In this document: piece by piece, positions 52,451 to 59,440 of the stretch
Position numbering within the stretch: the first letter of the stretch is position 1
Layout: the number at the start of each line of letters is the position of its first letter
Origin: UBA4736 sp002404015
GTDB lineage: Bacteria; Chloroflexota; Dormibacteria; Dormibacterales; Dormibacteraceae
Length of the DNA stretch: 64,000 nt
Reading direction: 5' to 3'
Assembly: GCA_036747295.1 (NCBI GenBank)
Contig: DAIOCN010000010.1
Location: forward strand, 28,588-92,587
Made by a program: the position numbers and the translations under genes
The notes under the pieces: generated by a model
Database searches by the model: none
What the model was told of the DNA's origin: nothing
What the model saw: only the letters and a program-made list of their open reading frames with translations

Positions 52451-53364
52451 TCGCTGCGCTCCTGGGTGCGGGCACGATGGGCTCCTTTCACGCCGAGACG
52501 CTGCGCGGCCTGGTGGATGAGCTGCGCATCTACGACGCCGACCCGGCCCGGCGCACGGTCGAAACGCTGGAGGAGGCGCTGGACGGCGCGTCAGCGGCTG
52601 TGATCGTGACGCCGGCGGCCGCGCATGCCGAGCTGATCCGGGTCTGTGTGGACCGCGGCCTGGCCACGTTCTGCGAGAAGCCGATCGCAATCGGGCTGGA
52701 GGAGACGCTGGGGGTGGTCGAGCACGTGGAGTCGATGGGCGGCCGGGTCCAGATGGGCTTCCAGCGGCGCTTCGACGACGCCTACGCGGCCGCCAGGTCC
52801 CGCATCCGGGACGGCCACCTGGGCCGCATCCACGGCTTCTCGATGGCGACGCTCGACCGGACCCCGCCGCCCCGCACCTATGTGCCCACCTCCGGCGGCC
52901 TGTTCAAGGACATGCACATCCACGATTTCGACTCCGTGCGCTGGCTGTTCGGGCAGGAGGTGGAGGAGGTCTACGCCGCCGGGTCGGTGCTGGTCGATGG
53001 GATGTTCGGGGAGTTCGACGACGTAGACACCTCGGCCGTGAACATCCGGCTGGCGGACGGCACCCTCGGCACCATCGTCGGGGCTCGCGCCAACGCCGCG
53101 GGCTACATCGCCCGCCTGGACGTGTACGGCGCGGACGATATGCTCTCGGTTCGCGAGGACCGCAGGTACCGGGACTTCCTCGATCGCTACCCTGACGCCT
53201 ACCAGGCTGAGATGGCCCACTTCGTGAGGGTCGCCAAAGGCGAGGCCGAGGTGCCCTGCACCGTGGGCGACGCGCTGGAAGCGCTGCGGATCGCGGTCGC
53301 GGCGGACGCCTCGCGCCGGGAGGGCCGGCCGGTCAGACTGGCCGAGATCGGCGAGCGATATTAG
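52447..53364 (+). CDS. Gfo/Idh/MocA family oxidoreductase (IolG-like)
   Basis: A 305-residue NAD(P)-dependent sugar dehydrogenase. The Rossmann loop GAGTMGSFH is at residues 7-15, FCEKPIAIG holds the catalytic lysine, and HIHDFDSVRWLFG the conserved histidine. With IolD and an IolE/IolI-like protein next door, oxidation of myo-inositol or a relative is the best reading. Other sugars remain possible. Confidence 0.85.
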   Translation: MIAALLGAGTMGSFHAETLRGLVDELRIYDADPARRTVETLEEALDGASAAVIVTPAAAHAELIRVCVDRGLATFCEKPIAIGLEETLGVVEHVESMGGRVQMGFQRRFDDAYAAARSRIRDGHLGRIHGFSMATLDRTPPPRTYVPTSGGLFKDMHIHDFDSVRWLFGQEVEEVYAAGSVLVDGMFGEFDDVDTSAVNIRLADGTLGTIVGARANAAGYIARLDVYGADDMLSVREDRRYRDFLDRYPDAYQAEMAHFVRVAKGEAEVPCTVGDALEALRIAVAADASRREGRPVRLAEIGERY

Positions 53365-53367
53365 AAT
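53362..53367 (+). promoter_or_regulatory. -10 box (TAGAAT) of the ABC receptor gene
   Basis: TAGAAT overlaps the stop codon of the dehydrogenase gene. Unlike the leaderless genes, a leader of about 30 nt with a GGGGGAG site precedes the ATG at 53405, so this strongly expressed receptor has classical translation initiation. Confidence 0.5.
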
Positions 53368-53404
53368 CCCGGCGTCCAGGGAGCAACCACAGGGGGAGAG
53401 CGAG

Positions 53405-54466
53405 ATGACCATCGATCGCAGGCGGTTCCTGCAGTTCACAGCCGCCGGCCTGGTCGCGCCCGCGGCCATCGCCGAGGCCTGCGGCGGTTCGCCGGCATCG
53501 TCCGCGACGCCGGCTCCGGGGGCCAAGCCGAGCGGGGCGCTATCCGTCTACTCAGCCCTGAATGAGTCGACCAACAACGGATTCGTCGCCGCCTTCAACA
53601 AGAGCTACCCGGACGTCAAGGTCCAGGTCCTGCCGCTCGCCGCGGCGGGCGACATCCAGACCCGGATCACGACCGAGAAGGCCTCGCCCAAGGCGGACGT
53701 CTTCATCGGCGGCTCGTCCGAGTTCCACGACCCCCTGGGCAAGCAGGGTCTGCTCGAGGCTTACAAGTCGCCCAACGCTTCGGCCGTGGACGCGAGCTAC
53801 AAGGACCCCAACGGCCTCTGGACGGGGTGGTACCTGGGCATCTTCGCGTTCGTCACCAACACCGATCGCGCTTCCGAGGCGCCGAAGGCCGGCAAGCCGC
53901 AGACGTGGGACGACCTGCTCGACTCGGGCTGGAAGGGGAAGCTGATCCTGCCCGACCCCATCAAGACTGGCGGCGGCTACATCTTCATGGCCACCCAGGT
54001 CTTCCGGTTCAACAAGGATGAGACCAAGGCGATGGACTTCATGAAGAAGCTCAACGTCAACGTCGCCCAGTACATCCCGACCGGCCCGGGCGGCATCCAG
54101 CTGGTCGGCCAGAGCCAGTTCGTGGGCTGTCCCAACTGGGCCCACGACATCCTCACGGCCAAGAGCCAGGGCCAGAAGGTGGCGCTCGACATCGTCGAGA
54201 ACACCGGGTTCGAGATCGGCGGGGTGTCGATCGTCAAGGGGGGCCCCAACACCCCGGCGGCCAAGGCGTTCGTGGACTGGGTGCTGACCAAGGAGGCCGG
54301 TCAGCTCAACGTGTCGCTGTCAAACCGGCTCTCGACCCGCAAGGACGTGCTGCCGGCGCCCGGCGCGCCGACCCTGCAGTCGGTGAAGCTGGTCAAGTAC
54401 GACCGGGCCTGGGCTACCGACAACAAGACCAGGCTGCAGAAGCTCTGGCAGCAGGCAATAGCCTGA
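53405..54466 (+). CDS. ABC transporter substrate-binding protein (iron/phosphonate-type family) with Tat signal
   Basis: A 353-residue type II binding protein of the family that carries Fe3+, phosphonates or sugars. A twin-arginine motif DRRRFLQF at residues 4-11 and a lipobox-like AEAC (C26) point to Tat export and lipid anchoring, followed by a Ser/Pro linker. It is coded with a two-domain permease and an ATPase, and next to inositol genes, so the solute could be an inositol derivative rather than iron. A TAGAAT box and good GGGGGAG site precede it. Confidence 0.86.
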   Translation: MTIDRRRFLQFTAAGLVAPAAIAEACGGSPASSATPAPGAKPSGALSVYSALNESTNNGFVAAFNKSYPDVKVQVLPLAAAGDIQTRITTEKASPKADVFIGGSSEFHDPLGKQGLLEAYKSPNASAVDASYKDPNGLWTGWYLGIFAFVTNTDRASEAPKAGKPQTWDDLLDSGWKGKLILPDPIKTGGGYIFMATQVFRFNKDETKAMDFMKKLNVNVAQYIPTGPGGIQLVGQSQFVGCPNWAHDILTAKSQGQKVALDIVENTGFEIGGVSIVKGGPNTPAAKAFVDWVLTKEAGQLNVSLSNRLSTRKDVLPAPGAPTLQSVKLVKYDRAWATDNKTRLQKLWQQAIA

Positions 54467-54471
54467 CGACT

Positions 54472-54594
54472 GGGGAAGAACCTGGCGGTTCCTCCCCAGA
54501 ACCCTACCTCCCTTTTGGAGGACTTATTGGCTGTGCGGCGTCTCGAATTCCGGACTCATACGGGCCGGCGGAGCCGGCCCTTATGACCGCGCTG
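54472..54594 (+). repeat. Dispersed 3'-end intergenic repeat, copy 2
   Basis: It begins 5 nt after the receptor stop and matches the 9685-9809 copy in reverse orientation. Both hairpins are present, the second perfect at 54562-54580. Its last third is the start of the tandem duplication. Confidence 0.85.
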
Positions 54595-54754
54595 GGATCT
54601 ATTTGATGAAGGTCCTCTCGTGCGGGCTTTGACTCGCGACCGGCTGTGCGGCGTCTTGAATTCCGGACTCATACGGGCCGGCGGAGCCGGCCCTCATGAC
54701 CGCGCTGGGATCTATTTGATGAAGGTCCTCTCGTGCGGGCTTTAACTCGCGAGC
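54529..54754 (+). repeat. 113-bp tandem duplication covering the permease start
   Basis: Copy 1 is 54529-54641 and copy 2 is 54642-54754, with only a few mismatches (near C54544/T54656, T54582/C54694 and G54631/A54744). The unit includes the GGGCCGGC hairpin of the dispersed repeat and the first seven or so codons of the permease. Copy 1 therefore has a spare start codon at 54620. Confidence 0.9.
54620..54745 (+). CDS. Upstream ORF made by the tandem duplication
   Basis: The duplicated permease start (GTG at 54620) opens a 41-codon frame that ends at TAA 54743-54745, overlapping the true permease start at 54733 by 13 nt. It encodes VRALTRD, then unrelated residues. It may be translated and couple translation to the permease, or be an inert by-product. 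Confidence 0.3.
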   Translation: MRALTRDRLCGVLNSGLIRAGGAGPHDRAGIYLMKVLSCGL

Positions 54755-56349
54755 CGGCCCTTGGGGGGACGGTCCTGGTGTGCGTCGCGCTTCTTCTGGC
54801 TTTCATTGTTTATCCGCAGGTCCAGGTGGTCATCGCGCCTGGGTTGTCTGGGTACGTCCAGTTCTTTCGGGACCAGCTCTGGATCCGGCCCCTGCGCGGT
54901 TCGCTCGAGGTGATGGTCCTGAGCACCACCACCGCCGTCACCCTGGGCTTCGTCTACGCCTACGCGATGGTCTACTCGAACATGCCCTGGAAGCCCTTCT
55001 TCCGGCTGGTCGGGATCCTGCCCCTGCTCTCGCCGCCGTTTGTGGTCGCGGCGTCGTACATCCTCCTCTTCGGACCGCGCGGCGTGGTCTCCTACCACGT
55101 CTTCCACGTCTCGCCAACCGTCCTCGGCCTGAGCGGCATCTGGGGTGTCCAGACCATCGCCTTCTTCCCCTTCGCGTACCAGCTGATCGCCGACGTGCTC
55201 TCCCGCTCGGACCCGCGGATGGAGCAGGCCGCGCGCAACCTGGGCGCGGGGCCCTGGGCGATCTTCCGGACGGTGACGCTCCCCCTCTCGAGGCCGGGCC
55301 TGCTCGCCGCGATCCTGACGACCGCCATCTACGTCCTGGAGGACTTCGGCAACCCGGCCCTGATCGGCGGCCGTTTCGACGTCCTGCCCACTGAGGCTTA
55401 CAGCCTGATCGAGGGATTCGGCGACTTCGCCGGTGCGGCCGCCGTCTCCACGATCCTTCTTCTGCTGGCGCTGATCCTCTACCTGGCCAAGCTGCGTCTC
55501 GAGGGCCGTTCCTCGGTGACGATCACCGGCCGGGCCTCCTCGATGCCTCGGCCGCCCGTGCCCCGAGCCGTGACCTGGGCCTGCTTTGCGGCCTGCCTCC
55601 TGCTGGCCGGCCTGATCCTCTTGGTCTACGGCGTGCTGGCCTACAGCGCCGTGACGCTCGCGTTCCCGGGCAACCTCGGCCTCACGTTCAAGCACTTCGA
55701 ATATGTCGGGGTCCACGGTGATGCGCTCCGGAACACGATCGTTTACTCGACGGTGGCCGCCATCGGCTGCGCGCTGTTCGCGGCCCTGCTCGCCTTTCTC
55801 GTCCAGCGCAAGACCTGGCGGGGCCGCCGCGTGGTCGACTTCCTGGCCATCCTGCCGGCCGCCATCCCGGGCATCTTCTTCGGAATCGGCTACGCCACCG
55901 CCTTCAACCAGCGCTGGCTGGATTGGCTTGACCGGGGCGCCCTGATCACCATCTCGATGCTCTTCTGGAACATCCCGGTCGGCTACCAGGCGGCCGTGGC
56001 CGGGCTGTCCCAGATCGACCGCTCGATCGACGAGGCGGCCTCGTCGCTTGGCGCCTCCTCGCTGCGCGGCTTCGCCGGCGTGCTCTTCCCGATGCTGCGC
56101 AGCTCCGTGATGACCGGTTTCGTGACTACGTTCGTGCGGGCTGTCACGACGCTCTCGGTGGTGATCTTCCTGTTCACACCCGGCTCGACCGTCGCCACGA
56201 TCACGATCTTCCAGCTGGTCAACGACTTCAACTGGGGCGGCGCCACCGCCTTCACGATGGCCGACATCGGGCTGGCGGTCGCAGTGCTCATGCTGGGCTT
56301 CTTCCTGGCCGGGCGGCGCGTGCTCGGGAGGGCGGCGGCCGGTGCCTGA
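54733..56349 (+). CDS. ABC transporter permease, two-domain (iron/phosphonate-type family)
   Basis: A 538-residue permease with two copies of the BPD_transp_1 domain, about 12 helices. The EAA-loop-like stretches are EQAARNLGAGPWAIFRTVTLPLSRPG and DEAASSLGASSLRGFAGVLFPM, as seen in blocks around residues 160-185 and 430-455. The start GTG 54733 lies inside the second unit of the tandem duplication. Confidence 0.88.
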   Translation: MRALTREPALGGTVLVCVALLLAFIVYPQVQVVIAPGLSGYVQFFRDQLWIRPLRGSLEVMVLSTTTAVTLGFVYAYAMVYSNMPWKPFFRLVGILPLLSPPFVVAASYILLFGPRGVVSYHVFHVSPTVLGLSGIWGVQTIAFFPFAYQLIADVLSRSDPRMEQAARNLGAGPWAIFRTVTLPLSRPGLLAAILTTAIYVLEDFGNPALIGGRFDVLPTEAYSLIEGFGDFAGAAAVSTILLLLALILYLAKLRLEGRSSVTITGRASSMPRPPVPRAVTWACFAACLLLAGLILLVYGVLAYSAVTLAFPGNLGLTFKHFEYVGVHGDALRNTIVYSTVAAIGCALFAALLAFLVQRKTWRGRRVVDFLAILPAAIPGIFFGIGYATAFNQRWLDWLDRGALITISMLFWNIPVGYQAAVAGLSQIDRSIDEAASSLGASSLRGFAGVLFPMLRSSVMTGFVTTFVRAVTTLSVVIFLFTPGSTVATITIFQLVNDFNWGGATAFTMADIGLAVAVLMLGFFLAGRRVLGRAAAGA

Positions 56350-57334
56350 ACCCCAGGCGCATCTCCGCCTCGAGGGCATCAGCAAGCGTTTTGGCGACGC
56401 GGTCGCGGTCGACCGGGTCTCGCTGGCCATCCCCAGGGGCGCCTTCGCGACGCTGCTGGGGCCCTCAGGCTGCGGCAAGACGACGACGCTCCGCATGATC
56501 GCCGGCTTCCACGACCCCGACGAGGGCGACATCTTCCTCGATGAGCGCCGCATCAACGGCGTGGCCGTGAACCGCCGAGGCACCGCGATGGTCTTTCAGG
56601 ACTACGCGCTGTTCCCGCATATGACCGTGCGCGCGAACGTCTCCTATGGGCTCAGGCTAGCGCGCGTCAAGCGCGCCGAGCTGAACACGCGGGTCGACGA
56701 GACACTGGCGTTCGTAGGCCTGGAGCGCCTGGGCGACCGCTACCCGAGCCAGCTGTCAGGCGGCCAGCAGCAGCGGGTGGCGCTGGCCCGGGCGCTGGTC
56801 ATCAGGCCCCAGGTGCTGCTGCTCGACGAGCCCCTCTCCAACCTCGACGCCAAGCTGCGCGAGCAGCTGCGCTGGGAGCTGCGCTCGCTGCAGCAGCGGC
56901 TGGGCATGACGTTCGTCTACGTGACGCACGACCAGGAGGAGGCGCTCTCGATGTCGGACTGGATTGCGGTCATGAACGAGGGGCGCGTGGAGCAGGCAGG
57001 GCCGCCGAGCGAGATCTACTACCGGCCCCGGACGGCATTCGTGGCCGGGTTCGTAGGCACCGTCAACCTGGTGCCGGCCAGTGCCCTGGGCCGGGCGGGC
57101 GAGCAGGTTCTCTGCGTGCGGCCGGAGACGGTACGGCTCTCGGCGGAGGGCGAGTCCGGCATCCCGGGCCGGGTCAAGCGCTCGGCCTTCCTGGGCGAGG
57201 TGCGCCGCTACTGGGTCGAGGCGTCCGGGCGGGAGTGGATCGTTGACCAGCCAGACCCCGGCGAGGTGGAGCTGAGCGGCGAGGTCCGGCTACTGGTCGA
57301 CCTGGAGCGCGCGCACGCGCTCGCCGACGGCTAG
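56342..57334 (+). CDS. ABC transporter ATP-binding protein (PotA/FbpC-like)
   Basis: A 330-residue ATPase. Walker A GPSGCGKT is at 40-47, the Q-loop at Q86, the signature LSGGQ at 138-142, Walker B ends in D162-E163 and the switch histidine is H196 (VTHD). A TOBE-like domain follows (about 240-325). GTG start overlapping the permease by 8 nt. Its TAG shares the bases CTAG with the stop codon of the convergent CBS gene. Confidence 0.92.
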   Translation: MPEPQAHLRLEGISKRFGDAVAVDRVSLAIPRGAFATLLGPSGCGKTTTLRMIAGFHDPDEGDIFLDERRINGVAVNRRGTAMVFQDYALFPHMTVRANVSYGLRLARVKRAELNTRVDETLAFVGLERLGDRYPSQLSGGQQQRVALARALVIRPQVLLLDEPLSNLDAKLREQLRWELRSLQQRLGMTFVYVTHDQEEALSMSDWIAVMNEGRVEQAGPPSEIYYRPRTAFVAGFVGTVNLVPASALGRAGEQVLCVRPETVRLSAEGESGIPGRVKRSAFLGEVRRYWVEASGREWIVDQPDPGEVELSGEVRLLVDLERAHALADG

Positions 57335-57705
57335 TCGTCCGCCTCCGCCGCCGCAAGGTCGCGCATGGACACCATCCCGACCAGCGCCCCGCCGGCCACC
57401 ACCGGCAGGTGGCGGAAGCCGCCTGCCACCATCTGGTTCAGAGCGTCACCGGTGTCAGCGTCGGGCGCGATCGTAGCCGGGCTGTGCGTCATGTAGTGGG
57501 CGATCTCGTCAGACGGAGCGTCCGCGGACTGGGAGATCGCGCGCACCATGTCGCGCTCGGTGAATATGCCGGCCAGGCTGTCGGCCTCCATGATCAGCAC
57601 CGAGCCGACGCGGCGCTGGGCCATCACGGTCGCCGCCTCGGCCACCGTGGTCGAGGGGTCCACCTTGACGAGGGTCCGGCTCATCACGTCGCCGACTGTC
57701 GCCAT
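57331..57705 (-). CDS. Tandem CBS-domain protein
   Basis: A 124-residue protein made of two CBS motifs (about 7-60 and 72-120; VLIMEADSLAGIFTERDMVRA and HLPVVAGGALVGMVSMRDL type ends). Such stand-alone pairs bind adenine nucleotides and modulate partner enzymes. ATG 57705 is preferred; a TAACGT box lies 10 nt upstream at 57716-57721. Confidence 0.86.
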   Translation of the reverse strand: MATVGDVMSRTLVKVDPSTTVAEAATVMAQRRVGSVLIMEADSLAGIFTERDMVRAISQSADAPSDEIAHYMTHSPATIAPDADTGDALNQMVAGGFRHLPVVAGGALVGMVSMRDLAAAEADD

Positions 57706-57788
57706 CCGGCACTTGACGTTACTCCGCCAGACGGCGGTTGCGGCGGCGGCGGATCCGCAAGTCGGGCGGCGCCGCTGAAAGCCCGCTC

Positions 57789-57817
57789 TTACACTACTAC
57801 GCAATCCACACTACTAT
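57789..57817 (+). promoter_or_regulatory. PadR-gene promoter with a direct repeat
   Basis: -35 TTACAC (57789-57794) and -10 TACTAT (57812-57817) are 17 bp apart; the GTG at 57826 is 8 nt downstream, so the mRNA is nearly leaderless. ACACTACTA occurs at 57791-57799 and again at 57808-57816, over the -35 and -10 elements, a possible autoregulatory site. Confidence 0.55.
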
Positions 57818-57825
57818 GGCTTGCG

Positions 57826-58176
57826 GTGCAGAGCCACGTCGATACCTCACAACTCCTGAAGGGCGTGCTCGACCTGGCCGTGATGGCCGTCCTCGCCGAC
57901 AGAGATAGCTACGGCTACGACGTGGTCCGCCGGCTCCGCGAGAGCGGTCTCACCGACGTTGGCGACGCCAGCGTCTACGGCACGCTGAGGCGCCTCTACC
58001 AGGCCGGCGCCCTCAGCTCCTACGTGGTCCCCTCTGACGAGGGGCCTCACCGCAAGTACTACGGACTGAACGATCGCGGGAAGGACGCCCTCGCCCAGTC
58101 CGCCCAGACCTGGACTGCCCTGACCGACGCCCTGAACCAGCTGCTGAACGGGAGGACCGCCAAGAATGGCCACTGA
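57826..58176 (+). CDS. PadR family transcriptional regulator
   Basis: A 116-residue winged-helix regulator. It has the PadR core LKGVLDLAVMAVLADRDSYGYDVVRRL and VYGTLRRLYQAGAL, with the wing SDEGPHRKYYGLNDRGKDAL. It overlaps the following membrane protein gene by 11 nt. The PadR-HAAS pairing is common in Gram-positive bacteria and controls membrane or stress genes. Confidence 0.9.
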   Translation: MQSHVDTSQLLKGVLDLAVMAVLADRDSYGYDVVRRLRESGLTDVGDASVYGTLRRLYQAGALSSYVVPSDEGPHRKYYGLNDRGKDALAQSAQTWTALTDALNQLLNGRTAKNGH

Positions 58177-59122
58177 GAACACGCAGGACCAAGTCGCCAC
58201 CTACGCGGCCGAGGTGCGGGCCGAGCTTTCGGACCTCCCCGGCGACGAGCGCGACGCGCTTCTCGAGGACCTCGAGGACCACCTGGCGGAGGTCGCGGCC
58301 GAATCGGAAGTCCCCCTGGCGGCGCGCCTGGGCAGCCCCAAGGCCTACGCGGCCGAGCTGCGGGCCGCTTATGGGGTCGCCCGCGAGCAGCGAGTGCGAC
58401 GCGCCGGACGCCTGCGCAGGGCGGGCCGCGCGGCGCGCGCCGTCCTGGCCGGGTCCGCGGTCTACGCGGCCGTTCGCGGCTTCCTTCCCGAACTGAGACC
58501 GGCCTGGTGGGTCCTCCGCGCCTACCTGGCGATGATGATGCTGGCCGTTCTCTTCAGGGGAGCCAGTCCCGTTCAGCCGATCCCAAACCCGCTCTCGAGC
58601 CGGGGCCTGCTCCAGATCATCCTCACCGCCGTCGCGATCGTGCTGTCCATTCGGATCGGGCGCCTGGGCGCGCCCCCGAACAGAGGGCTCCGGACTGTGA
58701 GTGTCGGGGCCAACGGCCTGATCGCTCTCGCGGGCCTGATCGCCCTGAGCACGATGGGAACCGCCGGCTACGAGTGGACCGGGACGGCGACCTCGGGCGT
58801 TTCCGAGCTCTATACGGGCCCTCCGGCGGCCTACGCGATGGGGACACTCACCAACATCTATGCGTACACGCTCGACGGGAGAACGCTCAACGGCGTGCTG
58901 CTCTACGACCAGGACGGGCGCCCGCTGACCCTGGGCGGCAAAGGCTTCGAGCCGGCGACGCAGAACCCGGTGGCCGCTGACGGTCAGCCGGTCACGAACG
59001 AGTACCCGCTCAAGCAGACGCATGCCGACGGGACACCCGTGCTCGCCCCGCGGGTGGCACTGCCGCCGTTTGCGCCCAGCCCGCGCCCGTCGGCGAGCGC
59101 AAGTCCAAGCCCCACCCCTTAG
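58166..59122 (+). CDS. HAAS-like membrane protein, PadR partner
   Basis: A 318-residue protein. The N-terminal soluble domain (about 10-75, helical, ending ARLGSPKAYAAELRAAY) is like the HAAS/DUF1700 domain; then three or four membrane segments (about 90-220), an extracytoplasmic domain, and a Ser/Pro-rich tail. It is thought that HAAS proteins sequester or sense for the PadR partner. ATG overlaps padR. Confidence 0.75.
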   Translation: MATENTQDQVATYAAEVRAELSDLPGDERDALLEDLEDHLAEVAAESEVPLAARLGSPKAYAAELRAAYGVAREQRVRRAGRLRRAGRAARAVLAGSAVYAAVRGFLPELRPAWWVLRAYLAMMMLAVLFRGASPVQPIPNPLSSRGLLQIILTAVAIVLSIRIGRLGAPPNRGLRTVSVGANGLIALAGLIALSTMGTAGYEWTGTATSGVSELYTGPPAAYAMGTLTNIYAYTLDGRTLNGVLLYDQDGRPLTLGGKGFEPATQNPVAADGQPVTNEYPLKQTHADGTPVLAPRVALPPFAPSPRPSASASPSPTP

Positions 59123-59332
59123 AAAGGGGAACAGCTCAGACGCGCCCCGGCTGACGGCGCCAGCGTCAGAGGGCCGTTTGCCGCCACCGGCCGCATCACC
59201 TGCTGCGGATAGGGCCGCATCCCGGCGAGCGGCCCCTATGAACCCAGCCAATCTCCAGGGCGGATGGGGGATATTCGAAGACTCGTGAACTCACAGTAGA
59301 GAGCCCGTTGGAACTCGAAACGAGGCAGTTTG

Positions 59333-59405
59333 TGGAGCGAATGGGATTCGAACCCACGACCTCCTCCGTGCGAGGGAGGCGCTCTCCCAGCTGAGCTATC
59401 GCCCC
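59333..59405 (-). tRNA. tRNA-Ala (CGC anticodon)
   Basis: The minus strand folds as a full cloverleaf: acceptor GGGGCGA/TCGCTCC (one G-U), D-arm GCTC...GAGC, anticodon stem CCTCC/GGAGG with loop CTCGCAC giving anticodon CGC, and T-arm GTGGG-TTCGAAT-CCCAT. The discriminator is A; the CCA tail is not encoded. A TATACT box sits 7 nt upstream of the mature 5' end. Confidence 0.97.
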
Positions 59406-59407
59406 GC

Positions 59408-59439
59408 GGGCCAGTATACCGGCCTCCCTATACTGGCCC
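59408..59439. promoter_or_regulatory. 32-bp palindromic divergent promoter of tRNA-Ala and the lipoprotein gene
   Basis: GGGCCAGTATA and TATACTGGCCC are perfect 11-bp inverted repeats around a 10-bp spacer. Each arm has a TATACT -10 box: on the plus strand 6 nt before the GTG at 59441, on the minus strand 7 nt before the tRNA 5' end. Confidence 0.7.
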
Positions 59440-59440
59440 G

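Noticed and set aside
54742..56583. A 613-codon minus-strand frame
   Set aside because: Antisense to the two-domain ABC permease; polar low-complexity translation without motifs.
59123..59332. A possible gene in the 210-bp gap after the HAAS-like gene
   Set aside because: No start with motif or ribosome site was found; I see nothing beyond short hairpins.
59330..59440. N-terminal extension of the CAP-domain lipoprotein
   Set aside because: The added 37 codons run through the tRNA gene and promoter; the signal peptide begins at GTG 59441.
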